From Nelumbo lutea (taxonomy: Eukaryota > Streptophyta > Magnoliopsida > Proteales > Nelumbonaceae), in NCBI GenBank assembly GCA_022828595.1, contig JAKGHH010000003.1:20336934-20400933 (forward strand): DNA of 64,000 nt, in the 5' to 3' direction. The position numbers were made by a program, and so were the translations under genes. The notes under the pieces were generated by a model. It was not told the origin of the DNA, did not search any database, and saw only the letters and a list, made by a program, of their open reading frames with translations. Below, piece after piece: positions 59,501 through 64,000 of the stretch. Positions within the stretch are counted from its first letter, which is position 1. The number at the start of each line of letters is the position of its first letter.

Positions 59501-62500
59501 GTCCAATAATTAGCTGAATAGCACTTCCAAAATAACCCAGAAATTTCCGAGTAGAATCAGTCCAGCAACAGTGGGCCGAATGGAGGTGGGCTTTGAATGC
59601 TTTAACAATCCTCCCAAACAACAAAAAATAACCCAGCAAAGGACTAAGAAAAAACTTACAATAAGAGTCTCTGGTTTGAACTTCAAACCAGGCCGAACAC
59701 TTGTTCTCTGAGATAACTTCGAAATCCTTTTCTCTGATTTCAAATCAGGCCGAACACCTTACTCTCTGATTCTTCCTGGTCACCGAACCCTTCTCCAAGT
59801 GTGTAGAAACTTGGGCACCCTCCAACGACCTCCAAGAACCAGGCGGATGACTGTAAACTTTCAGCCCTAGAACCTCCTCATGCAGTTGGCTGAACTAGAA
59901 CCACATGAGGGACACGCCAAGCAATGGCCCGCTCTGATACCAAGTTGAAAAACAGTCCACTTGGTGTCTAGAACTGTTTGAGATTAGATGCAAACAAGAA
60001 AATAAACAAACAAGAGAGGAAGAGAAGAGAGAGTTGGCGGCAATGATTGTTAGAGAGTAAGAGGTTCGAACATAACCTCTCTCTAACACTCTAAACATCT
60101 TATTAAGAAGTTAATCTTTGACAAATTACAAGGAAGCCCTTGAGTGGGCAGGAAAATACAAGAACAAAACATTACAGAGTATGGGCCCAGAATAAAGCCC
60201 ATAACAGAGAGAAACATAACATAACATGAAATGACAGTCTATGGGCCATTCGGCCCATCTCCTCTACAAGAAGAGAGAGTGGGAGAGAAAGGGAATCAAT
60301 TGTGAGGTTTGGAGTGACCCCCCACTTCTAATATAACTCACCCAATAAAGAATAAAAGGGAATTACGAATCTGCCCCTACTAAGTGGCAGCAATAAGAAA
60401 AGAAAAAGTAAGCCTCCAGCAAGCCAACAACCCAACTCAATGACAAAACTAAAAAAGCCGCAATAAAGGTCAGCCAAGTTGTCAACAATTCCTAATCCTA
60501 AAATTATAGTTGTCAAGGCATCAACTAGGCACTCTTGGTTGGGTGCCTCACCTAAATGCCTTTTTTATAGCAACTACGCAACTAAAATGACAAGGCAGGC
60601 ACCTTGTTACAATATCATTTATATTGTTACATCTTACTAATATATATGTTACTACATCCTATTATATACTATATATATCATTTATGCTGCATCTTGAAGT
60701 TTTAGGTCGGAGGGTGGAAGGGCTGAGTAAAAGAGGAAAGCTGATCTGGGATATAACCCCAGTGGTGGCATTTTGGTGTCTTTGGCAATAGAGGAATGCA
60801 AGGGTCTTGAAAAACAAGTCTAGTTCTGCTGCTGCTATTTATCAGAATTTTGGGAAAGATGTTCTCATGGTTGGCTGGTCATAGGTTGTTTAAGGGTGTA
60901 ATTTTGAGTCCTTTTTTATGAATAGTTTGAGTCCCTTTTTGTATATGACAATCATTTTGTAAAGCAGGGTGGGGGGTCAAGGTCAGAGGGGGCAGGTTTT
61001 TTGGGTCACTGAGTATATCATCTTGCTGCACTTTCTGTTCATGTTAATACATTTATACTTTGCCTTCTCTCCAAAAAAAAGTTTTACTATTGAAATTTAG
61101 AAGATCCAAAGGTTTTGAGAAGAGAAAAAGAAAAAAGAAAAGAAAAGAAATATAAACAAGTTTCTTTTTTTTCTAGTCTCTCTCTCTTACATTAAATAAA
61201 ACAGCATCTCTACCCTTGTTCTTTTTCTCTTTTACTTACTTTTCGTCTTAAATTTTTTCATATAAAAGTATAACCTTAGTTGCTAATTTGATGTGAAATT
61301 GCTTTATTAAATACTTACTATATTTTTTTTTTTATCAATAACACCAGCTTCATTAAATTAAAAGAAAAGAGGGAATATGGATACAAAAGGGGAGATAAAA
61401 TATCTTAGCTCCCCAAAAACAGAAAACAAAGGGAATGCAAAGAGAAGATTAAAAACTAGCCCAAAAAACAGACTCCCTATTCACTCCTTGCTTGGCCAAC
61501 CCATCCGCAAATGAGTTGGCACTTCTCTTCACCCAGCTGTACTGAATCTCAATGTCCCTACCCAGCCATAAGAACTGTTTTTTTTTTTTCATTGTTAAAG
61601 TTCCACAAACCACTGTCCTCTGTCTTCAACCAACTAACCACCACCTTCAAATCACCTTCCAGAATCAAACGACTGATATTTAATTCCTTTGCTCTTCGAA
61701 TTGCTTCAAGCGCTGCAAGGATCTCAGCCCTAAGAGAGTCACCTTCTCCAATTAGGGCCAGAGAATAAAGCAATAACAATCCCTTCCTCATTCCTGAAGA
61801 CTCCTCCAATCCCAGAGGACCATGGATTCCTTACACTGCTGCCATCAAAATTCAGCTTTATAAAGCCCGAGGGGGAGGGGACCAAAGCGGACAAAGAGTC
61901 CTCTTGCATCTAGCAATGGAAGCAATCTCTTTCCAGTTTCTTAGCAAGTCATCAACAGGAAAATCTGAAAACAACTCCAAAGATTTTAGCCAGTGGACAA
62001 CCCTTAAAAGGATTTGATCCTTAAAAGGATTCGATCTAACAATTCTTTCCTTGTCGGAAAAAAATATTAGTATCATTTTTGTAAGTATTGAAATATAATC
62101 AAAATATTGTTGTCCTAGATATGTTGATTTGACATGTTTTGAGAGGAAATTAATGTTATTAATAAAGAAAATTTCTATTTTTCCAATTAATATGCATGCT
62201 GAAGTGTATATAAAACTAGAGAACTAGGAAAAACTAAGGTTTTTATTTTATGAAATTCTTATTGCCTAGGTGCCCCACTATTGCCTGGAATCACCTAGGC
62301 ATCTTAACAACTATTCCTAAAATATAATAAATTGCTAACTAAGGCTTTGGGCATTTGAAAAGTTTTTGTTTTTTAAAAAGTCACATGCCCTGGCCCATGT
62401 GCTAAATCATTGGGACAAAGTGAATCCAGAGTGGTGAGAAACAAGACCTGAAGGACCATAAATATTATTCTAATATTAATGATTACATAGGTGATGGGAC

Positions 62501-63979
62501 TCAAAGGGATCCAAAGACCAAAATGCCCCATTCAACCACAAAAGAAGATAAAGGTATCCCCTTGAAATCCTTTAGAGAAAATGGCCCAAAAGAATAATTA
62601 TCCTTTACTCAAGATTATACACCTCTTTTAACTGTTGCTGATTTCAAGAGTATTGCAGCAGCATCCATGGAAAGAAACACCATTAACATGGATTGGTTTC
62701 CCTCACCAACCCATTATTTTTGTCAAGCTCAACTTTGATAGAAACCCAGGGAATCAAGAATATAGGGAATCTTCTGCAACGATCAAGGATATTTCATGAC
62801 TTTATTCTTGGGGCCAATTGGTCATAGGGAGTTCCATGTGGGCAGAAGCCACAGAACTGTTAGCACTGCTGCAAGGATTAAGACTGGGGAACACCCTCAA
62901 CTAAAGAAACATTGTGGTGCAAGGAAATTCTAAGGTGGTGGTGGGAAATAATCATGATTGGCATTGTGAGGGAAAATAGTCTAGCCAATACTTTTTGTCT
63001 AGAGAAGAGCTGCAAATAGATTGATTGTACTGAGAAGAAATATCCATTTAAAATGGTTGTCAGAGCAGGACTTATTAAGGGTGCTAGAGACATCCTATAC
63101 TTGCACTTTTGTACACAATTCTTCTTAAAAAAATAATAAAATTTGATTCTTACCCATCAAAAGAGGAGAGCATAGAGATATTGAGATAATAAATCAAACT
63201 TGGTAGGTGAAATACATGACTAAAATGGTTTTACGAAGAGTTTGTAATCTGGCTCTTCAGATATCCTTCCATTCTGGAATCTGGATCAACTAATAAGGCC
63301 CCCCTGAAACAAATTCTTGTGTGTATCTCACACTCAATGAAAGATCCATCATCATAAGAAGATGATAATGATAATATTACATTGCTATCATGACTATGAT
63401 TATATAAACAGAAAAGATATTGTTGGTGGAAAATGCAAACAGCAAAGGGAGACAATGCCTAAGTGTTACTGGTTACATTTGCACCATTGTACTTTCCAAA
63501 GTTAAATGACATCGAATAACAGAGTACTTGCCAGTTTACCCCACACATCTCTAATACTTAGAAACAACTAGATGAAGTTCTCTATGAAAATAAATCTTTC
63601 TTTTAACATATTAACCAATAAAAATGAGTTTGTGAAAATTATAATAAAGCACACACTTGTAATAGTATCTTGGGATGCCAGATGCTGAAGCAAACAGGTC
63701 CTTGTTGTGTTGGTTCCACCAAGAGCGCTGAGTACTTTTGGCAGGGTGTTGTAACCCATTAGTAGTTATGGAACTTGAGATAGACGCACTAGAGTCAATA
63801 CTAGTACCTATGCCATTTGTACGAATAGGGAGAGTCGTTACACTAGGCTCACTTGCACATCGTTGGGGATGAAACCGCTTTCTGTACCACTTTATACCAA
63901 CAAAAGCACATAATGCTATCAAGATGCCAACGGCCACACCAACTGAGACACCGATGATAACCAAATCAGCTTGACTCAT
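41415..63979 (-). CDS. CRLK2: Calcium/calmodulin-regulated receptor-like kinase (CRLK2-like), seven exons over 22.6 kb
   Basis: Spliced as complement(join(41415..41717, 41792..41995, 47436..47507, 47616..47701, 51158..51284, 53325..53478, 63657..63979)): 1,269 nt, 422 residues. Every intron is GT-AG and every phase closes, which supports the model. The start at 63979 gives a short N-terminus, a membrane segment at about residues 5-29 ([20 protein letters not shown]...), a basic stop-transfer KWYRKR and a Ser-rich juxtamembrane. The kinase domain has the P-loop GQGSFGPVY (122-130), Lys143 in [14 protein letters not shown] (Asp239), DFG (257-259), [10 protein letters not shown] and SDIYSFG; all key residues are present. 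Juxtamembrane and kinase sequence and the [13 protein letters not shown] stretch match my recollection of Arabidopsis CRLK2. Its paralogue CRLK1 is a plasma-membrane kinase activated by Ca2+/calmodulin and involved in cold signalling. Calmodulin binding is inferred from family only. Promoter and 5'UTR lie outside the window. The introns are 10.2, 2.0, 3.5, 0.1, 5.4 and 0.07 kb and carry transposons. Confidence 0.93.
41721..41740. repeat. (GA)10 microsatellite forming the last intron's polypyrimidine tract
   Basis: Ten perfect GA units on + read as (TC)10 in the CRLK2-like transcript, immediately before the TAG|GCGGCA acceptor of exon 7 (exon starts at 41717). The last intron is only 74 bp. 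Confidence 0.95.
42235..42390 (+). repeat. Possible SINE-like element
   Basis: GGTCGAGTTAAGTGGTAAGG faintly resembles a tRNA-type A box, and the segment ends in an A9 run plus (TAA)n. It has no clear B box and no target duplication. Confidence 0.25.
42590..42850 (-). pseudogene. LINE fragment, zinc-knuckle (zf-RVT) region
   Basis: The minus strand reads [19 protein letters not shown] then [14 protein letters not shown]. This looks like the CxLCxxxxESxxHxLxxC zinc-knuckle block after the RT of plant LINEs, with two of the Cys/His positions changed. It lies in intron 5 of the CRLK2-like gene. Confidence 0.5.
43977..44557. repeat. 581-bp element with TAGGGATGCAA / TAGGGCTGCCAA inverted ends
   Basis: The left end TAGGGATGCAACTTGGG and the complement of the right end TAGGGCTGCCAATGG bound sequence rich in ggttgggatgggttg, gggcccggtatgggtc and gggtcagaataggta words. 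Located in CRLK2-like intron 5. Its right end is included in the tandem duplication listed next. Confidence 0.6.
44379..44831. repeat. Tandem duplication with an internal deletion
   Basis: TCAGGAGG-ATTTCTATCATGT occurs at 44379 and 44662 (283 apart), and GGACCATTGGCAGCCCTATT at 44541 and 44704 (163 apart). The second unit (44662-44831) therefore repeats the first (44379-44661) but lacks about 120 bp. Copies are nearly identical over 44541-44661 against 44704-44825. Confidence 0.85.
44832..46530. other. Intron 5 sequence, no gene
   Basis: AT-rich. Between 45990 and 46440 the phrase CTGTTTTAGTgcca recurs several times in a loose pattern, giving a low-order repeat with no clear unit. Confidence 0.4.
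46531..46755 (-). mobile_element. Retroposon 3' end with poly(A) tail (minus strand)
   Basis: A T27 run at 46531-46557 on + is a poly(A) tail on the minus strand, preceded (46558-46755) by sequence whose tail ([17 protein letters not shown] when translated) resembles LINE 3' ends elsewhere in the window. Located in CRLK2-like intron 5. Confidence 0.55.
48780..48948. repeat. Partial TAGGGCTGCCA-family element
   Basis: Gggttcaggttggatcggg and tttttcaaccctaaccc words end at GTGGCAGCCCTA, whose complement TAGGGCTGCCAC matches the family ends. The left end is not found. Confidence 0.5.
48960..49465 (-). pseudogene. Coding-like remnant in intron 3, unidentified
   Basis: Two overlapping minus frames are open and charged: [20 protein letters not shown] (near 49400), then a +1 shift near 49310 into [20 protein letters not shown] and onward through a Lys/Glu-rich stretch to 48960. 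Composition is less AT-rich than its surroundings, as in an old processed copy. I do not recognise the protein. A chance ORF remains possible. Confidence 0.3.
49440..49556. repeat. Degenerate GCGCCTAGGC element
   Basis: Words cgcctaggc, aggcgcgtgcc, gcgcctaggacctaggc and gcgcctaggcatgcc are packed in about 120 bp. Similar words edge the element at 60505-62313. Confidence 0.6.
50427..50498. repeat. (AAT)24 microsatellite
   Basis: A perfect 72-base trinucleotide run in intron 3 of the CRLK2-like gene. Confidence 0.95.
50549..50773. mobile_element. MITE-like element with flanking TCTGGA(CC) direct repeat
   Basis: The left end CCAAGTTTCAAAATTTTGAT, then ATGATGCGCCC, and the complement of the right end CCAAGGTTCAAAATATCAAT, then ACGCCC, are inverted. 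TCTGGA immediately precedes and follows, and TCTGGACC occurs on both sides. The interior repeats tatcgggcatatcg words. It lies in CRLK2-like intron 3. Confidence 0.7.
50795..50915. mobile_element. 121-bp TAGGGRTGCAA element
   Basis: The shortest clear family member: left TAGGGATGCAAGTCAGG, complement of right TAGGGCTGCAACTTGGG. The interior is gggctcgggcttgcaggccaggctc text. It follows the 50549-50773 element by about 20 bp. Confidence 0.65.
52825..53190 (+). pseudogene. LINE RNase H fragment in intron 2
   Basis: The + strand reads [20 protein letters not shown], then a [20 protein letters not shown] block, a [17 protein letters not shown] block, and [20 protein letters not shown] across frame shifts. 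This is the RNase H domain of an L1-type LINE with its C-terminal RSANxxADxLA signature. Stops and small indels make it dead. It is antisense to the CRLK2-like gene. Confidence 0.8.
53805..54075 (-). pseudogene. LINE 3' end (RNase H tail), intron 1
   Basis: The minus strand encodes [20 protein letters not shown] then VGVAQGR, the end of the RNase H domain, followed by a stop and a loose 3'UTR with a T/A-rich end at 53805-53830. It begins about 135 bp beyond the left end of copia-2. Confidence 0.7.
54211..54533 (-). repeat. 3' LTR of copia-2
   Basis: 323 bp. The copy adjoins the polypurine tract at its right edge. It contains the phrase GGGCCGAATGGCCCATGG near its start on the element strand. 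Confidence 0.9.
54545..59082 (-). pseudogene. copia-2 gag-pol, nearly complete, broken by a few stops
   Basis: On the minus strand: gag start [10 protein letters not shown] (58894 or the duplicate at 59082), a capsid-like region, and a CCHC zinc knuckle [18 protein letters not shown] near 58100. Protease follows ([12 protein letters not shown] near 57780), then the integrase zinc region and core (HSDVWGPY near 57190, RSDNAKEYF near 57005). RT follows ([12 protein letters not shown] near 55920, [12 protein letters not shown] near 55470), then RNase H ([20 protein letters not shown] near 54890, [12 protein letters not shown] near 54765). Stops lie in gag (near 58737, 58570 and 58303), in integrase at 56906 (a CAA-type codon now TAA), between integrase and RT near 56000, and in RNase H near 54975. 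Alignment through them is otherwise continuous. Confidence 0.92.
58762..59137 (-). repeat. 188-bp tandem duplication over the copia-2 leader and gag start
   Basis: Two nearly identical units (58762-58949 and 58950-59137) have a 188-bp period. Each carries the gag ATG and about 40 codons. 188 is not a multiple of three, and the upstream copy runs into a stop near the unit junction (SQSHDP then TAG). Only the inner ATG (58894) leads into the rest of gag. Confidence 0.9.
59926..59942 (-). other. Primer binding site of copia-2
   Basis: On the minus strand TGGTATCAGAGCGGGCC lies three bases from the 5' LTR end, with the full TGGTATCAGAGC core for initiator tRNA-Met. Confidence 0.9.
59946..60268 (-). 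repeat. 5' LTR of copia-2
   Basis: 323 bp, same length as the 3' LTR with about 20 differences. Followed on the element strand by the primer binding site. Confidence 0.9.
60695..61078 (+). pseudogene. LINE 3' end with poly(A) tail, intron 1
   Basis: It reads [14 protein letters not shown] then [14 protein letters not shown]: the tryptophan-rich WxxxPxxxxWxxWxxRNxRxF block that ends the ORF of many plant LINEs. A GT-rich 3'UTR (GTAAAGCAGGGTGGGGGG) and a terminal A8 run follow. The 5' part is truncated. Confidence 0.7.
61322..62080 (-). pseudogene. LINE RNase H fragment with poly(A) tail, intron 1
   Basis: The minus strand encodes [20 protein letters not shown], then [20 protein letters not shown], the RNase H core, and then [17 protein letters not shown] across a frame change. 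The T12 run at 61322-61333 is the poly(A) tail on this strand. It is the best preserved of the LINE tails in this gene. Confidence 0.8.
62700..63150 (+). pseudogene. LINE RNase H fragment, intron 1
   Basis: It reads [14 protein letters not shown] near 62727, [19 protein letters not shown] near 62840 and [12 protein letters not shown] near 62910, then decays toward an A-rich end (AAAAAAATAATAAAA near 63130). These are the first (D), second (E) and third (D-equivalent) blocks of the RNase H fold of plant LINEs, now broken by stops. Confidence 0.75.
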
Positions 63980-64000
63980 TTTTTTGTTCCGCTCTGACAC

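Larger units (their letters stand above)
54211..60268 (-). mobile_element. Complete Ty1/copia LTR retrotransposon (copia-2) in intron 1 of the kinase gene
   Basis: LTRs of 323 bp (54211-54533 and 59946-60268) start TGTAGAGGAG and end TTTTCA on the element's minus strand. The primer binding site (59926-59942) reads TGGTATCAGAGCGGGCC, and the polypurine tract (TTGAGGGGGTG) lies at about 54534-54544. By hand count the LTRs differ at roughly 20 positions (about 6%). Both flanks are GA-rich (AGAAGAG on each side), so an exact 5-bp duplication could not be fixed. Gag and pol are in full order with only a handful of stops. It lies in the same orientation as the CRLK2-like gene. Confidence 0.93.
60505..62313. 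mobile_element. Small inverted-repeat element split by LINE insertions
   Basis: The left edge ATAGTTGTCAAGGCATCAAC, then TAGGCACTC and GGTGCCTCACC, is mirrored by the complement of 62262-62313, which reads ATAGTTGTTAAGATGCCTAG, then GTGATTCCAGGC and GGGGCACCTAGGC. Between them lie about 190 bp of AT-rich element sequence, a LINE tail (60695-61078, +), a short AT-rich piece and a second LINE tail (61322-62080, -). The original element was probably a few hundred bp. Confidence 0.5.

Overview
The window is nuclear DNA from a flowering plant. It is AT-rich, has spliced genes with canonical GT/AG introns, carries Ty1/copia, Ty3/gypsy and L1-type LINE elements, and is littered with small inverted-repeat (MITE-like) elements. 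The species cannot be named. Very long, transposon-filled introns suggest a large, non-grass genome.

Layout. 1-2.9 kb: a decayed Ty3/gypsy pol (minus) abutting a LINE fragment. 3.3-4.0 kb: the first two exons of a minus-strand gene for a single-pass membrane protein; the rest is not in the window, and the LINE and gypsy remnants lie where it should continue. 5.4-7.6 kb: small repeats. 7.9-13.2 kb: a complete but dead copia element (copia-1) with 186/187-bp LTRs and a TCATA target duplication. Its gag is mostly missing and its unusual 1.4-kb leader contains an antisense scrap of a DEAD-box RNA helicase and a 21-bp minisatellite. 13.3-21.2 kb: fold-back and MITE-like elements. 21.3-24.6 kb: a degenerate LINE with endonuclease, reverse transcriptase, zinc-knuckle and RNase H parts. 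24.6-32.9 kb: gene-poor, with repeats and an unexplained GC-rich island. 32.9-36.7 kb: an intact type II phosphatidylinositol 4-kinase gamma gene with an intronless CDS, a likely 1-kb 5'UTR intron and upstream ORFs. 36.7-41.4 kb: intergenic with small elements. 41.4-64.0 kb: one minus-strand receptor-like kinase gene, CRLK2-like. Its seven exons (1,269 nt, 422 codons plus stop) span 22.6 kb. I reconstructed every junction in phase.

The 10.2-kb first intron of the kinase gene holds a second full copia element (copia-2, 54.2-60.3 kb, antisense to nothing: same strand as the gene) plus LINE tails in both orientations. Other introns hold further repeats. All exons and splice sites remain intact, so the gene looks functional despite this load.

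The two host genes that look alive are convergent (PI4K gamma on +, CRLK2-like on -). Both belong to signalling: a phosphoinositide-kinase family protein, and a plasma-membrane Ser/Thr kinase of a Ca2+/calmodulin-regulated family. Nothing in the sequence shows they act together. I found no evidence of a new multi-gene system. The most unusual items are the helicase fragment in copia-1, the duplicated gag start in copia-2, the uORF layout of the PI4K gene, and several recurring small inverted-repeat families.
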